A stretch of 64,000 nt of DNA from Sacculina carcini (lineage: Eukaryota > Arthropoda > Thecostraca > Sacculinidae): NCBI GenBank assembly GCA_916048095.2, contig OU696595.1, positions 335,001 to 399,000 on the forward strand, given 5' to 3'. The notes beneath the pieces are model-generated. The model saw only the letters and a program-made list of their open reading frames with translations, was not told the origin of the DNA and did no database searches. Shown in pieces: positions 11,840 to 21,876 of this stretch; positions within the stretch are counted from its first letter, which is position 1; the number at the start of each line of letters is the position of its first letter. The position numbers were made by a program, and so were the translations under genes.

Positions 11840-12995
11840 ATGGCCGCTCCACTAGCAGTATGAACCAAGGAAGAACAAAGAGCAGTGACCCGATTTCTCT
11901 GGTCAGAAGGAGTGTCAGGGGCTGAAATTCATCGAAGGCTTTTAGCACAATACGGGGTCAGTGCACTACCGCGTAGAAGTGTGTATGAGTGGATTGAGAA
12001 GATTAAAAGTGGCCGGACGTGTGTGACGCACGAAGAGGGTGAAGGACGTCCGTCGACCTGCATCACTGATGAGAAAATTCAGCAAGCTCGAGAGATGGTA
12101 ATGGCGAACCGGCGAGTTATCATTGATGAGGCAGCTTGTTCTCTGCAGATTAGTCATGGTTCTGCCTTTAAAATCATCCACGATTAGCTCGGCTTCTATA
12201 AAGTCTGTGCGATATGGTTGCCAAGGGAGCTTACTGTAGAGCACAAATGCAAGCGTATTGAGGTCTCTCAACTTCAACTCGATCGCTACAACAATGACTG
12301 TGAGAGGTTTTGAGCAGAATAGTCACAGGCGATAAAACGTGGGTGCAAAATTATGAGCCATAATCCAAAAGGCAGAATATGGAGTGAAATCATCCTGGCT
12401 CGATAGCGACGAAGAAATTCAAGACTCAGGCTTCTACAGGAAAGGTGATGCTAACACTTTGTTGGGACTCAAAAGGACCTATACTGGAAGACTACCTGGA
12501 AAAGGGGTGCACAATCAACAGTGCAAGGTACAGTGCTTTGCTGGTCAACAAACTGAAGCCAGCAATTCTCACCAAACGCCGAAGCATATTGTCGAATAAA
12601 GTTTTGTTGTTGCATGACAATGCACGCCCACACACGACCGCCAATACTGTTGAAACAATTCACCAATTGGGCTTTGAGGTGCTGGAACACCCTGCCTACA
12701 GCTCAGATCTCGCCACTTCCGACTACCATATATTTGAACCGCTCAAAGATGGTTTACGAAGTCGGCGATTTACTACGGATGAAGATGTGAAAGAGGCGGT
12801 GCATAAATGGTTGCATGACCAACCCCAAACCTTCTTCTCGGAGGGAATACGCAAGCTTGTGGACCGCTGGACCTAGTGCATCGAAAAACATGGAGAATAT
12901 GTAGAAAAATGATGTACTTGCTTATGCCCTGCTTTTGTGTATTGAAATACATTGAAAAACCAAGAGTGCGTATAATTTTTGACTCTCCCCCGTAT
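11840..12995 (+). pseudogene. mariner-type transposase, inactivated
   Basis: Translation gives the well-known mariner start MAAPLAV then a stop (TGA at 11861 where W is expected). It continues TKEEQRAVTRFLWSEGVSGA and the helix-turn-helix region to ISHGSAFKIIHD, where a TAG at 12185 stands in place of lysine. After a shift the catalytic domain resumes: LCWDSKGPILEDYLEKG, LLHDNARPH (second D), then YSSDLATSDYH (third D, expected 34 residues on), ending at KLVDRWT and a stop near 12874. The first catalytic D lies in VTGDKTWVQNYEP near 12330. A 3' terminal repeat (GTGCGTATAATTTTTGACTC) is at about 12966-12985. No matching 5' repeat was found. Multiple stops and frameshifts make the copy dead. 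Confidence 0.9.
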
Positions 12996-13088
12996 TTATT
13001 TATGTGTGTATGTGTGTGTGGGTGTTGCGTATGTGTGTGTATGAGTATGCATATATGTATGTTTGTGTGTGTGTTGGGTATGTGTGCG

Positions 13089-13119
<31 letters not shown>

Positions 13120-13122
13120 CAG

Positions 13123-13234
13123 GCTTGTTGGCGTTGGAGGGAGAGTTGACGCCTATTCTCGTGCAGATGGTCAAGTCAGCCGACACCAACGGACTGCTCG
13201 ACAACGACGGAGACTCTCGCAACCTGCTCAACAT
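13123..13234 (+). CDS. PPIP5K: PPIP5K exon (phosphatase-like domain, part 2)
   Basis: Encodes [20 protein letters not shown] then a segment to [14 protein letters not shown], contiguous with the previous exon's AAAFAKG in all PPIP5K family members. The acceptor is CAG at 13120-13122, after a (TG)n tract. The donor is GTGTGT at 13235. It starts with two bases completing a glycine codon and ends with two bases (AT). The next exon's T completes isoleucine. The exon lies just downstream of the dead mariner copy. Confidence 0.95.
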
Positions 13235-13588
13235 GTGTGTATCTGTCTGTCTGTCTTTCCGTGCGTGTATATATGTCTCTGTGTGTGTGTTTATATATGT
13301 ATGTGTGTATGCCTTTCTATGTGTATATGTGTGCGTGTGCATATATGTATGCGTATGTTTGCATGTGTCTTATTGTGTGTATGTGTCGCTCTTTATTTGT
13401 GTAAATATGTATATGTAACTCTGTTTGTGTGTGTATGTATGTATATACTTGTATGTCTCTGTGTGTGTGTGTTGATTTGTGTCTATTTGTGTATGTATAT
13501 GTATGTGTATATGCGTGGTTGTATGTACTTGTGTGTATGTGTGCGTGCGTGTATGTGTGTGTGTGTATGTGTGCGTGTGTGTGTGCAG

Positions 13589-13704
13589 TGTGAAGAGTCG
13601 TATCCACGAGACGTTTCAGCAAGATCGAGAGTTTGGTGTTGCTGATGTACAATCACTCAACCCCACTCAGTCGATCAGTGTTGGCAAGGCTCTCAGTCTC
13701 ATTG
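13589..13704 (+). CDS. PPIP5K: PPIP5K exon (phosphatase-like domain, part 3)
   Basis: Encodes VKSRIHETFQQDREFGVADV and continues to SISVGKALSLI, the variable helical stretch that follows the NGLLD block in the family. The acceptor is GCAG ending at 13588 and is preceded by GT-rich sequence. The donor GTGAGT at 13705 is a strong consensus. One leading base completes isoleucine and one trailing base passes to the next exon. The intron before it is only 354 nt and is almost entirely GT-rich; the intron after it is 6.85 kb and full of transposons. Confidence 0.93.
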
Positions 13705-14159
13705 GTGAGTGGTGGATGATTGGTGGATGACAGAATTTGCCTATTAAAAAGTCGGCTCAGTTCCGAGCTGAATTGTATGCTGCTCGTCTTTGAGTTATCC
13801 AAGCGGTGCTCCTAATAATGTCACCTAGTAGCGACCACGTGTCTCGACACTAGGCGACGTAGAGTCTTGCAGATAATTATGAGCTTGCAGATAATTATGA
13901 GCTTGCAGACCATTGGCACACTTGAACAACACCAGTGCATTTAACACTAGCCAGTCTAGCAATCACTTACACCTGGTCAAACAGATCCACAATGCTTGTA
14001 TAATTGACAGCAGTTGTTGTCTTGACCCCGCCTGACTTGACCACGTGTCCCACTTCACTTGAACTCACCGACTCTGTGTCACTTGTCACCCCGTGATTGG
14101 CTGATGACATGACGTCATCGCGACGTCATTCAGCCGAACACTTTCTGTGCATGAGCGCT
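13705..14159. repeat. Intron sequence with short direct repeat
   Basis: No gene. An 18-bp unit GCTTGCAGATAATTATGA is repeated about two and a half times at 13867-13911. Confidence 0.7.
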
Positions 14160-14818
14160 GTCCTGTATGTGTCTGTGTGTGTATGTGTGTGTCTACATGT
14201 GTGTCTGTGTATCTGCATGTGTGTCTGTGTCTCTGTGTGTGTCTGTGTGTGTGTCTGTGTGTGTCTACATGTGTGTCTGTGTCTGTGTGTGTCTACATGT
14301 GTGTCTGTGTCTGTGTGTGTGTCTACATGCGTGTTTGTGTGTCTACATGTGTGTCTGTGTCTGTGTGTGTGTGTCTACATGTGTGTCTGTGTGTCTGCAT
14401 GTGTGTCTGTGTCTCTGTGTGTGTCTGTGTGTGTCTACATGTGTGTCTGTGTCTGTGTGTGTGTCTACATGTGTGTCTGTGTATCTGCATGTGTGTCTGT
14501 GTCTCTGTGTGTGTCTACATGTGTGTCTGTGTGTCTGCATGTGTGTCTGTGTCTGTGTGTGTGTCTACATGTGTGTCTGTGTCTGTGTGTGTGTCTACAT
14601 GTGTGTTTGTGTGTCTACATTTGTGTCTGTGTCTGTTTGTGTGTGTGTCTGTGTGTGTGTGTCTACATGTGTGTCTGTGTGTCTGCATGTGTGTATGTGT
14701 CTGTGTGTGCATGTGTGTGTCTACATGTGTGTCTGTGTGTCTGCATGTGTGTCTGTGTGTCTACATGTGTGTGTGTGTGTGTGTGTCTGTCTACATGTGT
14801 GTATGTGTGTGTGTGTGT
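14160..14818. repeat. GT-rich minisatellite (TGTGTCTACATGTGTGTCTG units)
   Basis: About 660 bp of variable units built from TGTGTCTACATG or TGTGTCTGCATG joined by (TG)n and TGTCTGTG spacers. All three plus-strand frames are open for more than 200 codons because the unit lacks stop trinucleotides. This is a sequence-composition artefact, not a protein. Confidence 0.9.
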
Positions 14819-14829
14819 CTTTTTTCTTT

Positions 14830-15573
14830 TTCTTTTGTTTAATTCAATTTATTGCGTGCAACCACGTCAAGCAAGTTGGTGACAAGTCACAAACATGAAC
14901 AGAGTATACCAGTTATCAACATGGACATAATAGATTACACCATCATACACGCATATGCACCCGTATGCGACAATTACGTACAAACACGCACAGTCATACA
15001 TACACACACACACTCACACAGACATACACACACACATTCACACAGACATACAGACGTACACACTCACAAATACATACACACATGTACATATGCGCTTCTA
15101 ATGAAACCATGTGTGTAGACGGGAACGCACTTAGTTAACAGAACGACATTTAGCTAAGTTAAAGTAACAGTTAACATAACAATTCAGTTAACAATTCACA
15201 TATCAGAAGCAAGATTGCTACCCGTAAGCGAGCAGAATACATGTTAATATTCTCCAAAATGAGGAAAATGGTACAGAAGCATTTCCAAGTTTTCTCGTGC
15301 GAGAAGGTGCCGAAAGACATCAATCACAGTTACATGTGGACCTGACGGCAGCATGCCTTCGAGGGCAGGACATTGTAGGCAATAATGTTCAAGTGCAGTG
15401 CCACCGAGAGTACCACAGAGTGGACATGCTGATGACGATGGAGGAGTTTGAACACCTGCTACTTGCCATACAGGCCTGTACCCGAGGCGGAGACGAGCCG
15501 TGATAGCATTATGACGTCTTGTTTGGTGGTCACACCGGTGGTATTTGAATGTTTGTCGGCAGAAATGGTCTAG
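14830..15573 (-). pseudogene. LINE 3' end with CCHC tail (5'-truncated)
   Basis: On the minus strand the frame from about 15552 to the TAA at 15244-15246 reads ITARLRLGYRPVWQVAGVQ, ACPLCGTLGG, LEHYCLQCPALEGML, then a short tail. C-x2-C...H-x4-C directly after a conserved ARLRLGY motif is the C-terminal zinc knuckle of LINEs that also carry RNase H (I/Nimb/Ingi/Outcast-like). The 3' UTR to about 14830 is AC-rich on the plus strand and ends in a T-rich/A-rich tail. Everything upstream of the knuckle is missing. A MITE begins immediately beyond its 5' break at 15576. Confidence 0.75.
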
Positions 15574-15575
15574 TA

Positions 15576-16127
15576 CAATATTGCCCTATGAACATATTAG
15601 CCACAAACGCTTGCATACTCCCATACTCTGCAATAGGGCAATGTGTTCACCTCGGCCAGTGTAGTATCAAAGGCGTACCAAGTGCGGTGAGTGCGACTGC
15701 GGCTTGTGGCCAATATGTTCACTTTTCACCAAAGCATAATTATAGTGGTTTTCAACACAAGACACGAGTTTATACACAACAGATAGCTAGCACCATACAT
15801 ACTGTGCGGTTATTGGCTAGGCTCAGTAATCTTACCTGACTTAACCTGACCTGACCTGACCTAACCTAGCCAATAACCGCACAGTATGTTAGGTGCTAGC
15901 TACTTGTTGTATAGAAACTCGTGCGTTGCTTTGAAAAACACTGAAATTACGCTATGGTGAACAAAAAGTGTTTCGCAAAAGTGAACATATTGGCCACAAG
16001 TCGCAGTCGCACTCACCGCACTTGGTACGTCTATGACTCTACACTGGCCGAGATGAACATATTGTCCTATTGCAGAGTATGGGAGTACTCGGGCATTTGT
16101 GGCTAATATGTTCATAGGGCAATATTG
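15576..16127. mobile_element. Long-TIR palindromic MITE with TA duplication
   Basis: The left arm (CAATATTGCCCTATGAACAT at 15576) and right arm (its reverse complement ending at 16127) pair along most of the roughly 550-bp length. They meet in a short central region of TGACCTGACCTGACC repeats near 15840-15862. TA lies on both sides (15574-15575 and 16128-16129), as expected for Tc1/mariner-type or similar elements. There is no coding capacity. Arms differ by scattered substitutions and a few indels, so the copy is not brand new. Confidence 0.85.
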
Positions 16128-16134
16128 TAATACT

Positions 16135-16259
16135 CCCATTTCATCGCTCCATTAAGTTCATATGCATAGTTTTAGTTTAATTTAGATATTAACAGACTGG
16201 GGGGTGCCATATGGTCCTAGAGGCCGGTGCACCCCAAAAACTCAATAATCAATCAATCT
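16135..16259 (+). mobile_element. 3' UTR tail of an RNase-H LINE (LINE-R family)
   Basis: TCATCGCTCCATTAAGTTCA through ACTGGGGGGTGCCATATGGT and GAGGCCGGTGCACCCCAAAA to a CAATAATCAATCAATC tail. It matches the 3' end of the LINE copy inserted at 33893-34542 almost base for base, including the TCAATC-type tail. Only the last 120 bp are present. Confidence 0.85.
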
Positions 16260-17534
16260 CATTTGTCCCAAGTCAAATCAAAATTGTCTCAACTGAAATC
16301 AAAGTTGTCCCAACTGAAATCAAAATTGTCCCAATAAAATAAAAATTGTCCCAGCTAGAACCACAATGTATGTTATTGATTTTACATGAAATATCAAACT
16401 TAATTGTTATGAGTACATCTAAATTGTATTTCACATGAAAAATTTAGCATTAGTCGTAAAACACATATATGTTCTACTTACTATGTACTATACAATTATG
16501 TGCTATGGTATGTACTACCATTACAATGCAGATATGTACCGTATGTACTTACTTTATGAGGAACTCTATCAGCCAATATATCAATGTCAGCGTATATACC
16601 ACCAGCGCGTGTACTTAAATTTTAGGAACAAAGCAAGATATCACAACTCAACACAATCACAACGCAACATGGCCCATTAAAACACCTTCACTAACAAACA
16701 CGCACGAACGTTCTGCGCAAACAACTGTCCTATGGCGCGCACTGCCCCACGGCGCGCACTGCCCAACCCCCTGCATCCCCTGTTCGCTCATTGGACGTGC
16801 ATACAGCATAAATACACTCACACTACCTCGCACACACAAATAGTGAAAATAATAGTAAAACTACCCAATAATAGTAAAAATACCCAAGTGTGCTCAACGA
16901 CAAGCGCTATACACACATGATGCCTGAACACTTGCCATAAGACGGAATGTACCGTCTCTGAAAGTGTGATGTTTCTGTAGATGTCCATGTGTTTGTGTGT
17001 GTGTGTATGTGTGCACGATTTGCTCGCGAGTTCTCTCCGAGAACAGTGACTCTATATGCTGACACTGATATATTGAGGCTGATAGAGTGCGCGCCATAGG
17101 ACAGTTGTTTGCGCAGAACGTTCGTGCGTGTTTGTTAGTGAAGGTGTTTTAATAGGCCATGTTGCATTGTGATTGTGTTGAGTTGTGATATCTTGCTTTG
17201 TTGCTAGAATTTAAGTAGACGCGCTGGTGGTATATACGCTGACATTGATATATTGGCTGACATAGCTCTTCATAAAGTGAGTACATACGGTACATATCTG
17301 CATTGTAATTGCAGTACATAACATAGCACATAATTGTATAGTACATAGCACATAATTGTATAGTACATAGGAAGTAGTACATATCTGTGTTTTACGACTA
17401 ATGCTAAATTTTTCATGTGAAATACAATAATATGTACTGATAACAATTAAGTTTTATATTCAATGTAAAATCAATAACATACATTGTGGTTCTAGCTGGG
17501 ACAATTTTGATTTCAGTTGGGACAATTTTGATTT

Positions 17535-17910
17535 TGTGGTGTTCGTATAACCACGCACACACGCACAGATGCGCAGCGCACACAGCACCAGCTACACTCA
17601 CTGACTGTATTCCATAATCCAATGACTTACAAACACACACACACACACATACACAGACACGATGACATGAACACGCACAACGCACACAAGCATACACAAC
17701 ACACATACAAGCACGTGCACGCAGACGGACACTTAACACACAGACACGCACGCACATGCACGCACAGCTAAGCGAATACACACACATGAACTAACACACG
17801 GGTATAGACACAGAACAATACACAGAACGCGCAATGACACACACGCACACAGTGAAGTACACAATACAATGAAACGCCAATCAAGCAATCAAGCAATTCG
17901 CGTCTGTACA
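17535..17910 (-). repeat. LTR of Gypsy-C (3' LTR)
   Basis: Plus strand TGTGGTGTTCG... to ...CGTCTGTACA. On the minus strand it is preceded by the purine tract GCGGGGGGAGTAT, the expected polypurine tract. The first 60 or so bases match 1039-1100. No 5' LTR exists at the other end. Confidence 0.75.
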
Positions 17911-18027
17911 ATACTCCCCCCGCTACACTGCAAAACAGGAGAAGTATGCCAAAACCAACAATGGAGTGAAAAAACCAACATCAAATACAAACATAGAATA
18001 CAAGTGAATACACAAAATTATGCGGAA

Positions 18028-19617
18028 TCAAAAATAATGATAATCCGGATGTTTCCGAAAACGCACGCGACGACCTGCACGCGTCGTGGTGGGCTCTCTC
18101 GAAGTGGAATTGTTCTGGCAAACTTCCGGCGTCGGCTGGTCTTGTGCAGTATGAGCGTTGTTTCCAGACTGCGAATGCGTCGGTGAACGATCCACGGGAA
18201 CCACAGCCAGCCGTTCTCGCGGGCGATCATCCGAAACCACGGCCGGCTTTAAACGATCAATAGATACTGTATCCCGTCGACCAGACGGCAGCTCCACTGT
18301 GAAAAATTTGTCAGATCGAGCGATGACCTTGAAGGGACCAGTATATGGTGCCTCTAATGACCGTCTTACACGATCCACTCGCACCCACACGTGAGTGCAG
18401 GACGAAAGGCTTTTCGGAATAAAAGTGGGACTCGACGTAGAATTGTGAGTTTCTGCAGATAACACTTGAAAATCAATTTGTGTAAGGTATGTGCTGAGCT
18501 GCCGTATGAAGTTGTGATCGCATTCAGGTGAGGAACTGTTATTCACGGCGATACGCGGGAAGAGCAGAGCCGAGCCTGTGATGGCAGTAAACGGTGAATA
18601 GCCTTCATGAGGCACTGCTCGCAGTCCCAAGAGAACCAACGGCAACGAGCTGATCCAGTTTTCGCCTCGTGCAATCAGGGCTGCTTTAAGCGTTCTGTGA
18701 ACCCGTTCAATCATACCGTTCGAAGAAGGGTGATATGCCGTTGTTCTCAACCTGTGAAAACCTATTACTTTTGCAAGTTCAGCAAAAAGGGCCGATTCAA
18801 ATTGGCTGCCTCTGTCAGTTACCACATAAAGTGGGACACCGAAGCGACAAATCCAGGTTTCCATGAAGGCAGCTGCTACTGTAACAGCGCTGATGTCTTG
18901 AATTGGTACTGCTTCCACCCACCTGGTCGCTCGATCGATACACGTCAAAACATAACGACACGGCGACGGATATGATTGACCGGGTGGTGTTGCAGCGGGC
19001 AGTGGTCCAACAATGTCTAGATGCGTCACCTCAAACCTAGCAGACGGAAGGCCAAAATGTTCTACCTTGCTCTTAGTGTGCCGGTGAATTTTAGACCTCT
19101 GACACTGGAGGCACTCACGGACCCACCGCCGTATGTCCTTATCCAAACACGGCCAAAAATATCGTGCCTTTTCCAGTCGCAGGCTCAGTTTGACACCCGG
19201 ATGAGACAGCTGATGATAGCGGTCAAATATTGATCTACGAAAAGACTGAGGTAAGAACGGACGAGGCTGAGGAGTAGACACATCGCACAAAATATTCACG
19301 TTCACATCTAGCGGAAACGATTTCAATTTGTATATGTACAAAGTTATTTCGTTATCGTCTTTTTGCTGTTCGGCAATGGCATACAGGTCAATACACTTCG
19401 CGTCGACGGAGTAAATGGATTGATGCAAAAAATATGTGCTCACATTTCTCGATCCACTAATAAGATGCGCACCAGAATCCACGTTATGATCGGGAACACC
19501 TCCGTCATCCTCAACAAAACCAATGTTCACCGGAGCCGAATCGTTAGGACGAGAGAGGCAATCAGCTACAACGTTTTCTTTGCCCGATATAAAGTGAACT
19601 TCGGCAACATATTCTAG
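18028..19617 (-). CDS. Gypsy-C pol fragment: RNase H end plus complete integrase
   Basis: The minus-strand frame is open from the end of RNase H ([20 protein letters not shown]) through an H-H-C-C finger (HQLSHPGVK...CLQCQRSK). The DDE core has D in [12 protein letters not shown] in [10 protein letters not shown] and E in [14 protein letters not shown]-type module ([13 protein letters not shown]) follows, then a C-terminal tail to [10 protein letters not shown]. No stop or frameshift lies in roughly 530 codons. Gag, protease, RT and most of RNase H are missing: the element stops at about 19617, inside the foldback array. The open frame continues into the array as a VPTEIK-type repeat, but that part is not Gypsy protein. 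Integrase would insert cDNA in the nucleus; this truncated copy has no promoter LTR upstream. Confidence 0.85.
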   Translation of the reverse strand, partial: LEYVAEVHFISGKENVVADCLSRPNDSAPVNIGFVEDDGGVPDHNVDSGAHLISGSRNVSTYFLHQSIYSVDAKCIDLYAIAEQQKDDNEITLYIYKLKSFPLDVNVNILCDVSTPQPRPFLPQSFRRSIFDRYHQLSHPGVKLSLRLEKARYFWPCLDKDIRRWVRECLQCQRSKIHRHTKSKVEHFGLPSARFEVTHLDIVGPLPAATPPGQSYPSPCRYVLTCIDRATRWVEAVPIQDISAVTVAAAFMETWICRFGVPLYVVTDRGSQFESALFAELAKVIGFHRLRTTAYHPSSNGMIERVHRTLKAALIARGENWISSLPLVLLGLRAVPHEGYSPFTAITGSALLFPRIAVNNSSSPECDHNFIRQLSTYLTQIDFQVLSAETHNSTSSPTFIPKSLSSCTHVWVRVDRVRRSLEAPYTGPFKVIARSDKFFTVELPSGRRDTVSIDRLKPAVVSDDRPRERLAVVPVDRSPTHSQSGNNAHTAQDQPTPEVCQNNSTSREPTTTRAGRRVRFRKHPDYHYF

Positions 19618-19766
19618 CAGAATTTCAGTTGGGACAACTTTGATTTCAGTTGGGACAACTTTGATTTCAGTTGGGACAACTTTGATTTCAGTTGGGACAA
19701 GTTTGATTTCAGTTGGGACAACTTTGATTTCAGTTGGGACAACTTTGATTTCAGTTGGGACAAATG

Positions 19767-20520
19767 AAATTGTAAAAGGTATAACAACAACAACAACAAC
19801 AATCGTGTATTTGATATAGCGCACTAATCAACAAAGGCGCGATAAACATGAGATATAGATATACAAGATAATAATTACATCAAAACGGGAGCTCAGAAAG
19901 AAGAAAACAAGAGCTAGCAAGGACAAAAATATAACAGGGAAGATAAACACCGGATTATTTTATGCTGAAAAAACAACCACAAAGACATGAACAGACAAAT
20001 ATGAACACTGGCGCACTTCACATACAAGCACGATTAGCACAAACATAAGATCAGGGGCTGTGAGCGGAATAAAAAACACAACAGGAAAACAAAACACAAA
20101 GTGCAGTATTATAAGCAAGAGTATATACATGGCGATAATATGGAGATATATATACAAAGGTAGTGTCAGTGCAATCTATAAGGAGGTGTAAGCGGCGACG
20201 GAAGAGAAAGCAGGTACTTATGCAGCGCAGAGGAAAAGGAAGAATATGATCTATGACGAAGGATATGAGGAGGAAGATAGTTGTATTATCGGGGGGCAGA
20301 AAAATATAAAGAGTTCGCGGACTAATTTGATAAGTGGTCGGCGGGAGAACAAACAAGAGGTGCAGGACGACGGCTGAAAGGACGATCAGAGAAGGTTAGA
20401 AGTGAAAGCAAGTACGAGGGAGGAGAAGATGAGTGGATGAGTTTATATACAATACAACACATCTTATATTGTATCCTTGAAAGAGCTGGCAGCCAGCCGA
20501 GTTCTCGGATATGAGCGTGT
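19767..20520 (-). repeat. LINE 3' UTR-like sequence, no gene
   Basis: Minus strand shows TAGTGCGCTATATCAAATAC followed by (TTG)n at about 19782-19825. This is similar in design to the TATAGCGC 3' tails seen at 30040 and 38900. The rest (to about 20450) is AG-rich with no coding signal. It is probably the untranslated tail of a LINE. The remaining bases lead into the acceptor of the exon at 20556. Confidence 0.5.
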
Positions 20521-20555
20521 GTCTATACATGTGTCTTTGTGTGTGTTGAGTACAG

Positions 20556-20642
20556 AGAACCCGGTGAAGGCGTGCGAGGTGTTGTACACGCATATGCTTG
20601 ACCTCATGTGCACACTGGAAGTGAAGATGGTCGAGGACAAAG
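20556..20642 (+). CDS. PPIP5K: PPIP5K exon (phosphatase-like domain, part 4)
   Basis: Encodes NPVKACEVLYTHMLDLMCTL then EVKMVEDK. It aligns with the NP-x-K-x-C helix that follows the variable loop in the family. The acceptor is ACAG ending at 20555. The donor is GT at 20643, followed within 14 nt by (AC)9. It starts with two bases (AG, completing glutamate) and ends with one base (G, first of the next aspartate codon). Only 87 nt long, it is the exon most easily missed. Confidence 0.9.
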
Positions 20643-20910
20643 GTCATTGACCCCTGACACACACACACACACACATGCTGTGCAACAAATCACACGCTGG
20701 ATATTTTTATATTTTCTGATAGCTTGCGGGTTGTTATATGGATGTGTCTTCATGTGTATGTGTGTGTGTTTGCATCTGTGTGTTGTATATAATTTGCCTA
20801 CAATATTTAAACCTCTATTTATGTCTATTTGTGTGTTTGACTCTATCTGTACGAAATTCCCGTATATGCTTGTATGTGTATGTGTATGTATTCGTATGTG
20901 TGTGTGTGTA

Positions 20911-20969
<59 letters not shown>
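20643..20969 (+). promoter_or_regulatory. Short intron with (AC)n after donor and (TG)n before acceptor
   Basis: A 327-nt intron. (AC)9 lies at 20657-20674, 14 nt from the donor. A (TG)26 tract at 20915-20966 abuts the CAG acceptor. The two tracts are complementary in RNA and there is no polypyrimidine tract, so the tract pairing could bring the splice sites together. The pairing is inferred; the sequence arrangement is seen directly. Confidence 0.6.
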
Positions 20970-21196
20970 ATTTAATTCTGTACCACGGCGAGACGTGGGA
21001 GCTGATGCACACGCGCTGGCTCAAGCTGCAGAAGGACTTCAAACAGCACAGCGGTCTGTTCGACATAAGCAAAATTCCCGATATCTACGACAACATCAAG
21101 TACGATCTGCAGCACAATCAGACAGTGGTGCAGTTCTGTCATGCCGAGCAGATGCACCGGGTCGCCAAAGCCATGGCCGATGTCATTGTTCCGCAG
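20970..21196 (+). CDS. PPIP5K: PPIP5K exon (phosphatase-like domain, part 5)
   Basis: Encodes [20 protein letters not shown], then [20 protein letters not shown], and ends [11 protein letters not shown]. The [14 protein letters not shown] block is a hallmark of the PPIP5K phosphatase domain. The acceptor is GCAG ending at 20969, directly after the (TG)26 tract. The donor is GTCAGT at 21197. It starts with two bases completing aspartate and ends in phase 0. The following intron (6.4 kb) holds a piggyBac-like element and a full-length LINE. Confidence 0.97.
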
Positions 21197-21412
21197 GTCA
21201 GTGCAGCTACTCTGCATCCCGACCATTATGCCCGTGCCAACTTTCACGCCTCAAATACTAGGTTTTCACTAGTACGGTCTAGTAAACCCCATCCCAATTG
21301 CGAACTTTTCTCATTTGTATGTGTTTGTTCCCCGCTTTTGATGTTAAATCTCTTTAATTGTATAATTTATATTTTGTGTTTGCGTCGAGCAACGACAAAT
21401 ATCTATCTTACT

Positions 21413-21836
21413 TAACCCATTAAGAGCTGGCGTCCAGAAAAATGGACGCTAGGAAAACCACCATAGTGATTTTAACTGGCAGTACTGAAGTGTAATAATA
21501 TGATGAGGATAGACCCTGAACATCAGCCTGTCTGCCATAAAACAGGTAGCGCAGCCAAACATATTTAGTACGTGTTGTGAACTGGTACACTGCAGAGTTG
21601 CACCATAGCGGCTGCACGGCGTCGGTCCGGTTCAGTCATATTGCCCTAATTTCTTTACTACCAGTTATATTTACATACAACTGTTTAAACACGTACATGA
21701 GTGTTGTGGCTATTTTTTTAGATCATAAATAGGTATCGCATATGATATGGTTTTGAGTTATAACAGTTTACTTATGAGTGTCCATTTTCCTGGACGCTGG
21801 GCATCCATTACCTAGGTTCATTGGAAATAATGATCT

Positions 21837-21876
<40 letters not shown>

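Larger units (their letters stand above)
16260..19766. mobile_element. Foldback-like element with 21-bp terminal tandem repeats
   Basis: Termini are CATTTGTCCC (16260) and GGGACAAATG (19766). The left arm (16260-16743) and right arm (17086-17534, continuing at 19618-19766) are inverted copies. The outer part of each arm is a tandem array of a 21-bp unit containing CAGTTGGGACAAC: about four degenerate copies on the left and seven very regular copies on the right (19620-19763). Inner arms include TTTACGACTAATGC and the shared CACCAGCGCG segment. The loop is about 340 bp (16744-17085) with no gene. A truncated Gypsy element (17535-19617) interrupts the right-hand array. No target-site duplication was recognised. 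Confidence 0.75.

Noticed and set aside
11700-11840. 5' terminal inverted repeat of the mariner copy
   Set aside because: I searched for the complement of GTGCGTATAATTTTTGACTC upstream of the transposase and found no convincing match, so the 5' end is treated as lost.
14097-14898. Three long overlapping plus-strand frames of 231 to 261 codons
   Set aside because: They are translations of a GT-rich minisatellite without stop trinucleotides. They have no coding composition and all three frames are open at once.
17413-17787. 124-codon minus-strand frame with CVCVCV runs
   Set aside because: It spans the foldback arm and the Gypsy-C LTR across an (AC)n run and has no protein character.
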